Shown: positions 36,079 to 45,961, counted from the first letter of the stretch. The stretch is DNA of 64,000 nucleotides from Mesorhizobium sp. M4B.F.Ca.ET.203.01.1.1 (GCF_004791025.1 NZ_SRUO01000001.1:124001-188000), one strand, 5' to 3'. Numbers and translations: made by a program. Notes: generated by a model from the sequence alone, not told the origin.

Positions 36079-39005
36079 GCCACGGCGCGCCGCGCGGCGC
36101 AAATTCCGCCCCGTCGCAGCGGCCGCTGGCCGACACGCGTGCGCCCGACGAGGGCGACGGCGTCGACACCTCGCCAGGCGTCTCCGACCGGATCGCCAAG
36201 ACCACTTGCTATATGTGCGCCTGCCGCTGCGGCATCGACGTCCACATCAAGGACGGCAAGGTCCGCTACATCAACGGCAACAAGGACCATCCGGTCAATC
36301 GCGGCGTGATCTGCGGCAAGGGCAGCGCCGGCATCATGCAGCACTACAGCCCGGCGCGGCTGAAGAAGCCGCTGTTGCGCAGCGGCCCGCGCGGCTCGGG
36401 CGAATTCCGCGAGATCGAATGGGAGGAAGCCTTCTCGATCGCGACCGAGCGGCTCTCGGCGATACGCCGGAGCGATCCCAAGAAGCTCGCCTTCTTCACC
36501 GGACGCGACCAGTCGCAATCGCTGACCGGCTGGTGGGCAAGCCAGTTCGGCACGCCGAACTTCGCCGCCCATGGCGGCTTCTGCTCGGTCAACATGGCGG
36601 CCGGCGGCCTCTACACGATCGGCGGCTCGTTCTGGGAGTTCGGCGAGCCCGACTGGGACAACACGAAGTACTTCATGCTGTTCGGCGTCGCCGAGGACCA
36701 TGATTCCAACCCGATCAAGATCGGCCTCGGCAAACTCAAGGCGCGCGGCGCCAAGGTCGTCTCGATCAATCCGTGCCGCACCGGCTACAACGCCATCGCC
36801 GACGACTGGATCGGCATCAGGCCGGGCACCGACGGCCTGTTCGTGCTGGCGCTTGTCCACGAGCTGCTCAAGGCCGGCCGCGTCGATCTCGACTATCTGC
36901 TGCGCTACACCAACGCCCATGTGCTCGTCATCCAGGAGCCGGGGGCGGCCGATGACGGGCTGTTCGTTCGCGACGCCGCCGGCCATCCGCTCGCCTGGGA
37001 CAGGGTTGCGAAGACCACGGTCCGGGCTGCCGACCCCAACGCGAAACCGGCGCTGACCGGCAGCCATACGGTCAACGGCCGCCGCTGCGTTCCGGTCTTC
37101 CAGCTCCTTGCCGACCGCTATCTCAACGACAGCTATTCGCCCGACGCCGTCGCCGGCCGCTGCGGCGTCAGCGCCGACACGATCCGCCGGATCGCGGCGG
37201 AGCTGGCGCATGTCGCCTTCGAGCAGGCGATCGAACTGCCGGTGGCCTGGACAGACTGGGCCGGGCGCCGGCACGAGACGATCAAGGGGCGGCCGATCTC
37301 CATGCACGCCATGCGCGGCATCTCGGCCCATTCCAACGGTTTTCACACCTGCCGCGCCATTCATCTGCTGCAGGTGCTGCTCGGCACCGTGGACGTGCCG
37401 GGCGGCTTCCGCTTCAAGCCGCCCTATCCGCGCCCGGCGCCGCCCGGGCCGAAGCCGGCCGGCAAGGACGTGCGGCCGATGACGCCGCTGGAAGGCATGC
37501 CGCTCGGCTTCGTCTGCGGGCCGGATGACCTGTTGGTCGACGGGGCCGGCACGCCGACACGCATCGACAAGGCCTATTCCTGGGAGGCGCCTTTAGCCGC
37601 GCACGGCCTGATGCACTCGGTCATCCGCAATGCCTGGGCGGGTGATCCCTACCCGATCGACACGCTATTGATGTACATGTCGAACATGGCTTGGAATTCC
37701 TCGATGAACACGGTCGAGACGATTCGTATGCTGACCGACAAGGATGCGTCGGGCGACTACAAGATCCCCTTCATCATCTATTCCGACGCCTACTACTCGG
37801 AGACCGTGCCGTTCGCCGATCTGGTGCTGCCGGACACCACCTATCTCGAGCGGCATGACTGCATCAGCCTGCTCGACCGGCCGATCAGCCATGCCGACGG
37901 GCCAGGCGATGCGATCCGCCATCCCGTCGTCGAGCCGGATCGCGACGTCAGGCCGTTCCAGTCGGTGATGATCGAGCTCGGCGCGCGGCTCGGCCTGCCC
38001 GGTTTCGTCAACGCCGACGGCTTGGCCAAGTACCGCGACTATGCCGACTACATCGTCAACCACGAGCGCACGCCGGGCATCGGTCCGCTCGCCGGCTGGC
38101 GCGGAAAGGACGGAAGCTCGATCGGCAGAGGCGAAGCCAATCCCGATCAATTGCAGCGCTACATCGACAATGGCGGCTTCTGGCACCACGATTTTTCCGC
38201 CGACCAGCGTTATTACAAGATGGGCAACCGCGCCTATCTCGACTTCGCGGCTGAGATGGGCTTCATCGCCAAGGCCGAGCCAATCGTCTTCCAGCTCTAT
38301 TCCGAGCCGATGCAGCGCTTCCGGCTGGCCGCGCGCGGCCATGGGAAAGTGCAGCCGCCGGCGGCTGAACGCGGCCGCATCGAAGCCTACATGGACCCGC
38401 TGCCGTTCTGGTACGCGCCATTCGAGGAAGACGCCGTCGACCTCGAACAATATCCGCTGCATGCGCTGACGCAGAGGCCGATGCACATGTACCATTCCTG
38501 GGGCTCGCAGAATGCGTGGCTGAGGCAGATCACCAGCCAGAACCGGCTGTTCGTGCATGCCAAGACCGCCGCAGATCTCGGCCTTGTCGACGACGACTGG
38601 GTATGGATCGAGAGCGTCAACGGCCGGGTGAAGGGACAGATCAAGCTGGTCGACGGCGTCAACCCCGACACGGTGTGGACCTGGAACGCCATCGGCAAGC
38701 GGCGCGGCAGCTGGGGACTGAAAGACGATGCGGCGGAGAGCAATCGCGGCTTCCTGCTCAACCACATCATCGGCGACCAGACCGCGGCGGACGCCAGCGG
38801 CAAGCGCTATTCGAACTCCGATCCCGTGACGGGACAGGCGGCATGGTTCGACGTCCGGGTGCGGATCGTCAAATGCGCGGCGGAGGAAGCGGGCTTCACC
38901 GAGCCGCAGTTCGAGCGCTTCCGAGAGCCGCCGCGCTTCCAGCCCTCGCCTGACATGCTTCAGTTCGGCGCCGAATTCCGCATGAAGAGGGAAGCCGCCG
39001 AATGA
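36075..39005 (+). CDS. soeA: SoeA-like molybdopterin oxidoreductase, catalytic subunit
   Basis: Molybdopterin enzyme of the DMSO reductase family, 976 residues. The N-terminal iron-sulfur motif CYMCACRC (Cys45, 48, 52) is completed by Cys80 in GVICGKG. Cys170 in HGGFCSVNM is the probable Mo ligand. There is no twin-arginine signal, so the enzyme is cytoplasmic. With the downstream 4Fe-4S subunit and DmsC-type anchor, the size and order match the cytoplasmic sulfite dehydrogenase SoeABC, which oxidises sulfite to sulfate and passes electrons to the quinone pool. The nearby TauE exporter fits. Polysulfide, formate or another reductase is possible; the Cys-Ser ligand context argues against a formate dehydrogenase. 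Confidence 0.75.
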   Translation: MSHGAPRGANSAPSQRPLADTRAPDEGDGVDTSPGVSDRIAKTTCYMCACRCGIDVHIKDGKVRYINGNKDHPVNRGVICGKGSAGIMQHYSPARLKKPLLRSGPRGSGEFREIEWEEAFSIATERLSAIRRSDPKKLAFFTGRDQSQSLTGWWASQFGTPNFAAHGGFCSVNMAAGGLYTIGGSFWEFGEPDWDNTKYFMLFGVAEDHDSNPIKIGLGKLKARGAKVVSINPCRTGYNAIADDWIGIRPGTDGLFVLALVHELLKAGRVDLDYLLRYTNAHVLVIQEPGAADDGLFVRDAAGHPLAWDRVAKTTVRAADPNAKPALTGSHTVNGRRCVPVFQLLADRYLNDSYSPDAVAGRCGVSADTIRRIAAELAHVAFEQAIELPVAWTDWAGRRHETIKGRPISMHAMRGISAHSNGFHTCRAIHLLQVLLGTVDVPGGFRFKPPYPRPAPPGPKPAGKDVRPMTPLEGMPLGFVCGPDDLLVDGAGTPTRIDKAYSWEAPLAAHGLMHSVIRNAWAGDPYPIDTLLMYMSNMAWNSSMNTVETIRMLTDKDASGDYKIPFIIYSDAYYSETVPFADLVLPDTTYLERHDCISLLDRPISHADGPGDAIRHPVVEPDRDVRPFQSVMIELGARLGLPGFVNADGLAKYRDYADYIVNHERTPGIGPLAGWRGKDGSSIGRGEANPDQLQRYIDNGGFWHHDFSADQRYYKMGNRAYLDFAAEMGFIAKAEPIVFQLYSEPMQRFRLAARGHGKVQPPAAERGRIEAYMDPLPFWYAPFEEDAVDLEQYPLHALTQRPMHMYHSWGSQNAWLRQITSQNRLFVHAKTAADLGLVDDDWVWIESVNGRVKGQIKLVDGVNPDTVWTWNAIGKRRGSWGLKDDAAESNRGFLLNHIIGDQTAADASGKRYSNSDPVTGQAAWFDVRVRIVKCAAEEAGFTEPQFERFREPPRFQPSPDMLQFGAEFRMKREAAE

Positions 39006-39736
39006 CCTGCCTTCCCGCGCAAACCGACAAGAAGCTCGGCCTGGTGATCGACCTCGACACCTGCGTCGGCTGTCAGGCCTGCGTCACCGCCTGCAAGGAA
39101 TGGAACACCGGCGGCCATATGGCGCCGCTGACCGATATCGATCCCTATGGCGGACATGTCGACGGCGTCTGGTTCAACCGCGTGCACGCTTATGAGCACA
39201 CGACCGAGATGGGCGGGCGCACCGTCAACTTCCCGCGCTCCTGCCTGCATTGCGAGACGCCGGCCTGCGTCACCGTCTGCCCGACGGGCGCCTCCTACAA
39301 GCGGGCGTCGGACGGCATCGTGCTGGTCGACGAGGACAAATGCATCGGCTGCAAACTGTGCAGCTGGGCCTGCCCCTACGGCGCGCGCGAGTTCGACACG
39401 CAGGTCGGCGTGATGAAGAAATGCACGCTCTGCGTCGACCGCATCTACAACGACAATCTGGCCGAGGAGGACCGCGTGCCGGCCTGCGTGGCGGCCTGCC
39501 CGACCAGCGCCCGCCATTTCGGCGATCTCGGCGATCCGGCGTCAGCCGTATCGCAGCTGGTGACGGCGCGCGGCGGCGTCGACCTGATGCCGGAACTCGG
39601 CTACCGCCCGACCAACAAGTATCTGCCGCCGCGCGCCCATACGGAACGCGCCGCCAAGGTGCCGGCGCCGGCGCTGGAGCCGGTGCGGGCCGAAGGCGGC
39701 TTCCTCGGCTGGATCGACCGCATGCTTTCGAACTAG
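39002..39736 (+). CDS. soeB: SoeB-like iron-sulfur electron transfer subunit
   Basis: 244-residue ferredoxin-like protein with four cysteine clusters: CVGCQACVTACKEWN, CLHCETPACVTVCPTGA, CIGCKLCSWACPYGA and CTLCVDRI followed by CVAACP. These would bind four [4Fe-4S] clusters and carry electrons from the molybdoenzyme to the membrane anchor. It overlaps soeA by four bases (ATGA). There is no signal peptide. The C-terminal tail has an extra stretch after the clusters and ends GGFLGWIDRMLSN. Confidence 0.9.
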   Translation: MTCLPAQTDKKLGLVIDLDTCVGCQACVTACKEWNTGGHMAPLTDIDPYGGHVDGVWFNRVHAYEHTTEMGGRTVNFPRSCLHCETPACVTVCPTGASYKRASDGIVLVDEDKCIGCKLCSWACPYGAREFDTQVGVMKKCTLCVDRIYNDNLAEEDRVPACVAACPTSARHFGDLGDPASAVSQLVTARGGVDLMPELGYRPTNKYLPPRAHTERAAKVPAPALEPVRAEGGFLGWIDRMLSN

Positions 39737-39746
39737 CATCCCGGCC

Positions 39747-40682
39747 ATGCATCCCGCTTTCTCCGTCGTCTTCTTCACCACTGCCACAGGCGCCGGCTAC
39801 GGCCTGCTGGCGCTGCTTGGCGTGCTCGGCGGGCTGGGCTTTGTCGAACCCGACTTCTGGCTCGGGCTCGTCGGCATGGGACTGGCGCTCGGCCTGATCG
39901 CGGCCGGCCTTCTGTCGTCGGCCGGCCATCTCGGACGACCGGAGCGCGCCTGGCGGGCGTTCTCGCAATGGCGCAGTTCCTGGCTGTCGCGCGAGGGGGT
40001 CTCATCGGTGGCGACTTTCATCCCGGCGGGACTGTTCGGCATCGGCTGGGTGTTCTTGGGCCGCAGCGGCGGCTGGGTGGCGGTCGCCGGATTGCTGGCG
40101 GCTGTCGGCGCGGTCGCCACGGTCTGCACCACCGGTATGATCTATGCCTCGCTGAAGCCGATCGCGCAGTGGCACAGCCGCTTCACCCTGCCCGGCTACC
40201 TGATCTTCTCGGCGATGACCGGCGGCGTGCTTTTCAACGCGTTGCTGCAGGGTTTCGGTGGCGGATCGAGAGCCGTGCTGGCGTTCGCGCTGGTCCTAAC
40301 CTTGCTCGGCTGGGGCTGGAAGCTGGCGACGTGGCGGCACAACGACGAACTGGAAATCCCGACCACGGCCAACACCGCGACCGGGCTTGCCGGCGGCACG
40401 GTGCGGTCGCTCGAGTGGCCGCATACCGAAGAAAACTATCTGCTTAAGGAAATGGGTTTTCGCATCGCGCGCAAACACAGCGCGAAACTGCGGCGGATCA
40501 CGCAGGCCCTGGCCTTTGCCCTACCGGCCCTGCTGCTTGCCGGAGCGTTCGTTCTGACCTGGCCGGCTGCCGCTGTGCTCTCGGTGATCGCCGCTCTGCT
40601 GCAGCTCGCCGGCATGCTGGTCGAGCGCTGGCTGTTCTTCGCCGAGGCGAAGCACACGGTCACCCTCTATTACGGCCGGTAG
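39747..40682 (+). CDS. soeC: SoeC-like membrane anchor (DmsC family)
   Basis: 311-residue integral membrane protein of the DmsC family with about eight hydrophobic segments (TGAGYGLLALLGVLGGLGF, LVGMGLALGLIAAGLL, FIPAGLFGIGWVFLG, and others). It anchors the complex and should pass electrons between SoeB and the quinone pool. It begins 10 bp after soeB and completes the three-gene unit. Assignment to SoeC over DmsC or NrfD depends on the whole cluster and the lack of a Tat signal on SoeA. Confidence 0.8.
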   Translation: MHPAFSVVFFTTATGAGYGLLALLGVLGGLGFVEPDFWLGLVGMGLALGLIAAGLLSSAGHLGRPERAWRAFSQWRSSWLSREGVSSVATFIPAGLFGIGWVFLGRSGGWVAVAGLLAAVGAVATVCTTGMIYASLKPIAQWHSRFTLPGYLIFSAMTGGVLFNALLQGFGGGSRAVLAFALVLTLLGWGWKLATWRHNDELEIPTTANTATGLAGGTVRSLEWPHTEENYLLKEMGFRIARKHSAKLRRITQALAFALPALLLAGAFVLTWPAAAVLSVIAALLQLAGMLVERWLFFAEAKHTVTLYYGR

Positions 40683-40695
40683 CGCGTTCTCCCCG

Positions 40696-41574
40696 TCATG
40701 CGGCCCGTGCCCGTGACGCAGCCGGCAAGTCCTTCAGCAATATTTCGATCGCGGCATCGACGACGGCTGTCCGTCGGTCGTGTGCGTAAAGACCGTATTG
40801 GACCGTAAGCGTGTCGGGAACGCCAGCCGATGTCTTCAGCACCCGCATCGAAGCAGAGCGCACCGATTCGGGTGGAAGCAGACCGACGCCCAGCCCATTC
40901 TCGATCGCTGCCTGCAGGCCGGTGACGCTCTGGCACGACAAGCCGATCCTGTGCTCCCTGCCGGCGGCAAGCAGCGCCTCAATCATGCGCCTGCGCCAAG
41001 GGCAGGTCGCGCCAAAGGCGACGAGATCGAGCGGCCGCTCCGCATCCAGTTCGTAGTCCTGGGCGCAGACCCACTGCAGTTCGACGTTCCACGTCGTCAG
41101 GGCATCGGCCGCGACGACGGACGTCGGGGCGATCATGACGTCCAGCGCATCCTCACTCCAAAGCCGTCCCAGCGCGACGCTGTGCTCGACCGTCGCGTCA
41201 ATGCTGATGTCGGGATAGGTGCGATGAAGCCGACCGAGCGCTGCCGACAGCGCCGCCGTCGTGACCTCCTCGGCGAGGCCGATGCGCACCCCGCCGCCTA
41301 TGCCGGCCTGCTGCAGGCGCGCCACCGCCTCGTCGCCCAGAGCCAGGATGCGGGTCGCGTATCCCAGAAAAAGTTCCCCCTCCGCGGTTGGCACGACGCC
41401 GCGGCCGGTGCGTCGGAACAGGTGCCGTTGCAGCAATCCTTCGAGCCGCCGCATCTGCATGCTCAGCGACGATTGGGTTCTGCCGGTCTGCGCCGCGACC
41501 CTGCTCAGGCTGGCCTGCCGGCAGACCGCCACATAGGTGCGAAGAAGGTCGATGCCAATCTGGTCAGATATCAT
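40696..41574 (-). CDS. LysR-family regulator beside quinone oxidoreductase
   Basis: 292-residue LysR protein with the N-terminal winged helix (LLRTYVAVCRQASLSRVAAQTGRTQSSLSMQMRRLEGLLQRHLF) and an effector domain. It is divergent from the quinone oxidoreductase gene (93 bp between starts) and probably regulates it. It converges on soeC with a 13-bp gap. The effector is unknown. GTC-rich spacing in the intergenic region gave no clear dyad. Confidence 0.9.
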   Translation of the reverse strand: MISDQIGIDLLRTYVAVCRQASLSRVAAQTGRTQSSLSMQMRRLEGLLQRHLFRRTGRGVVPTAEGELFLGYATRILALGDEAVARLQQAGIGGGVRIGLAEEVTTAALSAALGRLHRTYPDISIDATVEHSVALGRLWSEDALDVMIAPTSVVAADALTTWNVELQWVCAQDYELDAERPLDLVAFGATCPWRRRMIEALLAAGREHRIGLSCQSVTGLQAAIENGLGVGLLPPESVRSASMRVLKTSAGVPDTLTVQYGLYAHDRRTAVVDAAIEILLKDLPAASRARAA

Positions 41575-41667
41575 GATCCTTGAACTCTGATGTCATGGGT
41601 ATCAGCCTACAATGATATCGCGCCACGCGCTATCTCCCTGCCACGAGACAGCGCAAGGAAGAAATCC

Positions 41668-42639
41668 ATGAAAGCGATCCGCGTCCACCGCCATGGCGGC
41701 CCAGATGTGCTTGCCTATGAAGATGTCGACATCGTCCAGCCCGGACCCGGCGAGGTCCGCGTGCGCAATCGGGCGGTCGGCCTCAACTTCGTCGACATCT
41801 ATTTCCGCACCGGCGAATATGCGCCGCCCGCTTTGCCATTCACGCCGGGCAATGAAGGCGCCGGCGAGATCGTCGCCGTCGGCGAAGGGGTGAGCGGCTT
41901 TGCGCCCGGCGATCGTGTCGCCTATGTCGAGACGCTGGGCGCCTATGCCGAGGAACGCATCGTGCCGGCGCATTTTGTCGTTCACCTGCCCGACGCCATC
42001 GACTTCGAGACCGGCGCGGCGATGATGCTGAAGGGGCTGACGGCGCAATATCTGCTGCGCCGCACGTTTCGCGCCGAGGTGGGCCACACCATCCTCGTGC
42101 AGGCCGCGGCGGGCGGCGTCGGCCTCATCCTGACGCAATGGGCAAAGCATCTCGGCGCCACCGTCATCGGCACGGTCGGTTCGCCAGAGAAGGCTGAACT
42201 CGCGCGCGCCAATGGCTGCGACCATGTCATCGACTATGGCAGGGAAGACCTTGCCGCGCGGGTGAGGGAGATCACTGGCGGCGAAGGCTGTCACGTCGTC
42301 TACGACGGCGTCGGCAAGGCGACCTTTCCCGCCTCGCTCGATTGCCTGCGGCCCTTTGGCACCTTCGTCAGCTTCGGCACGGCGTCAGGATCGATCCCGC
42401 CGTTCGACATCATGCTGCTGATGCAGAAAGGCTCGCTGTTCGCCACCTGGCCGTTGTTGTTCCATCATCTCGCCAGGCGCGAGGACGTCGTCACCATGAG
42501 CGAAGAACTCTTCCGCGTCGTGCTGAGCGGTGCCGTGAAAATCCCCGTGCACGCCCGGATGCCGCTCGCCGAAGTGGCCGAAGCGCATCGCCGGCTCGAA
42601 GCGCGGCAGACGACCGGCGCAACCGTGATGCTTCCCTAA
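41668..42639 (+). CDS. zinc-type MDR quinone oxidoreductase
   Basis: 323-residue medium-chain reductase of the quinone oxidoreductase (QOR) group. The start MKAIRVHRHGGPDVL has AAGGAAG upstream. The NADPH motif appears as ILVQAAAGGVGLILTQWAKHLGA, and GNEGAGEIVAVGEGV and MLKGLTAQYLL match the family. No four-Cys zinc lobe or catalytic zinc ligands are visible, as expected for QOR. It would reduce quinones or enones with NADPH. The substrate is unknown; control is likely by the divergent LysR. Confidence 0.88.
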   Translation: MKAIRVHRHGGPDVLAYEDVDIVQPGPGEVRVRNRAVGLNFVDIYFRTGEYAPPALPFTPGNEGAGEIVAVGEGVSGFAPGDRVAYVETLGAYAEERIVPAHFVVHLPDAIDFETGAAMMLKGLTAQYLLRRTFRAEVGHTILVQAAAGGVGLILTQWAKHLGATVIGTVGSPEKAELARANGCDHVIDYGREDLAARVREITGGEGCHVVYDGVGKATFPASLDCLRPFGTFVSFGTASGSIPPFDIMLLMQKGSLFATWPLLFHHLARREDVVTMSEELFRVVLSGAVKIPVHARMPLAEVAEAHRRLEARQTTGATVMLP

Positions 42640-42652
42640 AGCAATTTTCAGC

Positions 42653-43369
42653 TCAGCCCGGCCGCAGCATCGAGCCGGCAATGGCGAAGGTGCGCTCGGC
42701 GCCGAGCATATAGGCCATCAGTGTCTCGCGACGGAACAGGCCGGCATAGGCGCGGTCGAGCACGTTGAGCGAACCGGTATAGGCGCCGAAGGCCGGCATG
42801 ATCATGCGGCCGCCGTCGGCGGCGAAGCAGCGCCGCCGCACCGAGCGCCCTTGCTGGACGATCCGGGCGCAAGGATGGAGGTGGCCTGATATCTCGCCCT
42901 CCACGCGCACCTTGGACGGCTCGTGCCTGAAGAGCAGAGACCCGATGGCAAGCTCGCGCACGGTCTCGCCGGGCAGGTCGGCCGGCGCGTCCGGATCGTG
43001 GTTGCCGGCGATCCAGAACCAGTCGCGGCCCGCGATCAGGCTTTCCAGTCGCTCGCGGAAGCTTTCGTGCATACGCGCCGCGCCGCCGCCGTCGTGGAAA
43101 GAATCGCCAAGGCTGATGACGATCGCCGGCTGGTAATCGGCGATCACCGCCTGCAGCCTGAGCAGCGTCGCACCGGTATCGTAGGGTGGGATCAGCGCGC
43201 CGCGCCTGGCGAAGGAGGAGCCTTTCTCCAGATGCAGATCCGACACCGCGAGCAGCCGCAGATCGGGGAAATAGAGCACGCCGCGCGGATCGCAGACCGC
43301 GCGTTCGCCGGCGATGCCGACAAGATCGGCCTCGGCGATCAGCGATGCGCGTGTCAGCGAAAAATTCAT
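42653..43369 (-). CDS. pdeM: PdeM-type metallophosphoesterase of the Lhr helicase cluster
   Basis: 238-residue calcineurin-like phosphoesterase with the metal motifs in order: SDLHLEKGSSFARRG, SLGDSFHDGGG, GNHDPDAP and GHLHP. It is the small partner commonly found with an Lhr-like helicase in a ligase-associated DNA damage cluster. Its start overlaps the helicase stop by four bases (ATGA at 43366-43369), so translation is coupled. The ligase and exonuclease genes that often complete this cluster are not in the window. Confidence 0.9.
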   Translation of the reverse strand: MNFSLTRASLIAEADLVGIAGERAVCDPRGVLYFPDLRLLAVSDLHLEKGSSFARRGALIPPYDTGATLLRLQAVIADYQPAIVISLGDSFHDGGGAARMHESFRERLESLIAGRDWFWIAGNHDPDAPADLPGETVRELAIGSLLFRHEPSKVRVEGEISGHLHPCARIVQQGRSVRRRCFAADGGRMIMPAFGAYTGSLNVLDRAYAGLFRRETLMAYMLGAERTFAIAGSMLRPG

Positions 43370-45900
43370 GCCTCGCTCATTCCCGGCCCCATGGCCTCCT
43401 CGACCAGCGTCGCCGCATCCATCAGCAGTGTTTCGTCCGCTTCACCATGCACCGGCATCTTGCCGATCTCGAGCATGATCGGCACGGCAAGCGGCGATAT
43501 CTGCTCGAGATTCTTATGCACGATTCGACCCTTGATGCGCGAGAGCATCTCGGCAAGCCTGCTGACATCGAGCAAACCGGTCGCCGCATCGGCACGCGTC
43601 GCCTGCAGCAGGATATGATCGGGCTCGTGGCTGCGCAGCACATCATAGACGAGATCGGTCGATACGGTGACCTGACGGCCGCTCTTCTCCTTGCCCGGGT
43701 GGCGTTTCTCGATCAGTCCCGAGATCAGCGCGCAATTGCGGAAGGTGCGTTTCAGCAGCCAACTGTCGGCGAACCACGCCTCGAGATCGTCACCCAGCAT
43801 GTCCTGGTCGAAGAGGGTGGGCAAGGAGGGTGTTTTCGCCCTGAACATCATGCCCATGTCGGCCAGCGACCATATCGCAAGCGCATAGTCGGTGGCGACG
43901 AAGCCGAGCGGCCTGGCGCCCGCCCTGTCGAGCCGGCGGGTGAGCAACATGCCGAGCGTCTGGTGCGCCAGCCTGCCCTCGAACGGATAGGCGACGAGAT
44001 AGTGGCGGTTGCCGCGCGGAAAGGTTTCTATCAGGAGATCATCGCGTTTGGGCAGCACCGACTTGTCGGCCTGGAAGCGCAGCCAGTCGGCGACCTGCTC
44101 CGGCAGCTTCTTCCAACGCTGCGGATCGTCCAGCATGGCGCGCACCTGCTCGGCGAGATAGGTCGAAAGCGGAAACTTGCCGCCGCCATAGTAGGGCACC
44201 TTGGCATCGCTGCCGGGCGCGTTCGACACGAAGCATTCATTCTCGCGAATGCCTTCGAAGCGCAGCACCTTCCCGGCAAACATGAAGGTATCGCCATGGG
44301 TCAGCGTCTCCAGGAACGCCTCCTCGATCTTGCCGAGGACCCGGCCGCCGCGCGAAGCCGACCCTTTGCTGCCGGCCTGCACGTAGCGCACGTTGAGCGC
44401 CGGCACCTCGATGATGGTGCCGACGTTCAGCCGGTACTGCTGGGCGACGCGAGGATTGGATACGCGCCACATCCCGTCCTTGTTCAGGCGGATGCGGGCG
44501 TAGCGCTCGTAGTTCTTCAAGGCGTAGCCACCGGTGGCGACGAAATCTATCACCCGGTCGAATGTCGGCCGGTCGAGGCTGGCATAAGGCGCCGCCGATC
44601 TGACCTCCTCGAACAGCGCGTCGGCGTGGAATGGCGCGCCACAGGCGCAACCCAGGACATGCTGGGCCAGCACGTCGAGCCCGCCATCGACCAGCGGCGG
44701 CGTGTCCTGCGCGCCAAGATAGTTGGCGTCGAGGGCGGCCCGGCACTCCAGCACCTCGAAGCGGTTGGCGGGGATCAGGATCGCCTTCGACGGTTCGTCC
44801 ATACGATGGTTGGCGCGGCCGATCCGCTGCGCCAGCCGGCTGGCCCCCTTCGGCGCGCCGACATGAACGACCAGATCGACATCGCCCCAGTCGATGCCGA
44901 GATCGAGCGTCGAGGTGGCGACGATGGCGCGCAGCGCATTCTCGCCCATCGCCTTCTCGACGCGGCGGCGCTGCGCGACATCCAGCGAACCGTGGTGCAG
45001 CGCGATCGGCAGCGTGTCCTCATTGACCCGCCATAATTCCTGGAACAGCAGCTCGGCCTGGCTACGCGTGTTGACGAACAGCAAGGTCGTCTTGTGGCGC
45101 TTGATCTCGCGATAGATCTCCGGCGTGGCGTAACGGGCGGAGTGTCCCGCCCACGGCACGTGCTCTTCCGAATCGAGGATGGAGATTTCCGGCTTGGCGC
45201 CGCCGGTGACAACGATCAATTCGGCCATGTCATCGGGTGGATTCTGGCTGACCAGCCAGCGCCGCAACTCGTCCGGTTCGGCCACCGTTGCCGACAATCC
45301 GATCGTCTGCAGTCCGGGCACAAAGTTGCGCAGCCTGGCCAGGCCGAGCGCTAGGAGATGGCCGCGCTTCGAAGTCACCAGCGAATGCAGCTCGTCGAGC
45401 ACGACATAGCGCAGATCCTCGAAGAAGCGCCGGGCGTCGCCGGCCGCGATCAGCAGCGCCAATTGTTCGGGCGTGGTGAGCAGGATGTCGGGCGGCGCCA
45501 GCTTCTGCCGATGGCGCTTGTGCGAGGGCGTGTCGCCGGTGCGGGTCTCGATGGTGACAGGCAGGCCGATCTCCTCGACCGGCTTGCCGAGATTGCGCTC
45601 GATGTCGACGGCGAGCGCCTTGAGCGGCGAGATGTAGAGCGTGTGGATGCCGCGATGCGCCTGGCCGGGTTTCCGCCTGGGACGGTTGGCGAACTCAGTG
45701 AGCGAGGGCATGAAGCCGGCCAGCGTCTTGCCGGCGCCGGTCGGCGCTATCAGCAGCACCGACTGGCCGGCCTGAGCCCGCGCCAAAAGCTCGAGCTGAT
45801 GGGCACGCGGCGCCCAGCCCTTTTCAGCGAACCATCTGACGAATGGTTCGGGCAGGACCACTGCGGCATTCTGTTCGGCAAGGCGCGGCTGCTCTGTCAC
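43366..45900 (-). CDS. Lhr-like DEXH-box helicase (ligase-associated)
   Basis: Superfamily 2 DNA helicase of 844 residues, Lhr-like core. Visible are the Walker A motif APTGAGKTLAGF, the DEXH motif VLDELHSL, ATVAEPDELRR (motif III region), motif IV-V in LLFVNTRSQAELLFQELW and STLDLGIDWGDVDLVVH, and motif VI RIGRANHRMDEPS, then a long C-terminal Lhr core. It is proposed to act in DNA damage response with PdeM. The start is set by context; the upstream 219-bp gap is filled by a repeat element. Confidence 0.92.
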   Translation of the reverse strand: MTEQPRLAEQNAAVVLPEPFVRWFAEKGWAPRAHQLELLARAQAGQSVLLIAPTGAGKTLAGFMPSLTEFANRPRRKPGQAHRGIHTLYISPLKALAVDIERNLGKPVEEIGLPVTIETRTGDTPSHKRHRQKLAPPDILLTTPEQLALLIAAGDARRFFEDLRYVVLDELHSLVTSKRGHLLALGLARLRNFVPGLQTIGLSATVAEPDELRRWLVSQNPPDDMAELIVVTGGAKPEISILDSEEHVPWAGHSARYATPEIYREIKRHKTTLLFVNTRSQAELLFQELWRVNEDTLPIALHHGSLDVAQRRRVEKAMGENALRAIVATSTLDLGIDWGDVDLVVHVGAPKGASRLAQRIGRANHRMDEPSKAILIPANRFEVLECRAALDANYLGAQDTPPLVDGGLDVLAQHVLGCACGAPFHADALFEEVRSAAPYASLDRPTFDRVIDFVATGGYALKNYERYARIRLNKDGMWRVSNPRVAQQYRLNVGTIIEVPALNVRYVQAGSKGSASRGGRVLGKIEEAFLETLTHGDTFMFAGKVLRFEGIRENECFVSNAPGSDAKVPYYGGGKFPLSTYLAEQVRAMLDDPQRWKKLPEQVADWLRFQADKSVLPKRDDLLIETFPRGNRHYLVAYPFEGRLAHQTLGMLLTRRLDRAGARPLGFVATDYALAIWSLADMGMMFRAKTPSLPTLFDQDMLGDDLEAWFADSWLLKRTFRNCALISGLIEKRHPGKEKSGRQVTVSTDLVYDVLRSHEPDHILLQATRADAATGLLDVSRLAEMLSRIKGRIVHKNLEQISPLAVPIMLEIGKMPVHGEADETLLMDAATLVEEAMGPGMSEA

Positions 45901-45961
45901 CCGCCAGAGGTAGCGCGACGGCGCGCGAACGCCAAGGAAAATCGGAACAAAAGGGGATCAT

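Noticed and set aside
36075..39005. Formate dehydrogenase alpha subunit
   Set aside because: The Mo ligand context is Cys-Ser rather than the Cys/Sec-His of formate dehydrogenases, the anchor is DmsC-like and there is no Tat signal; SoeA fits better.
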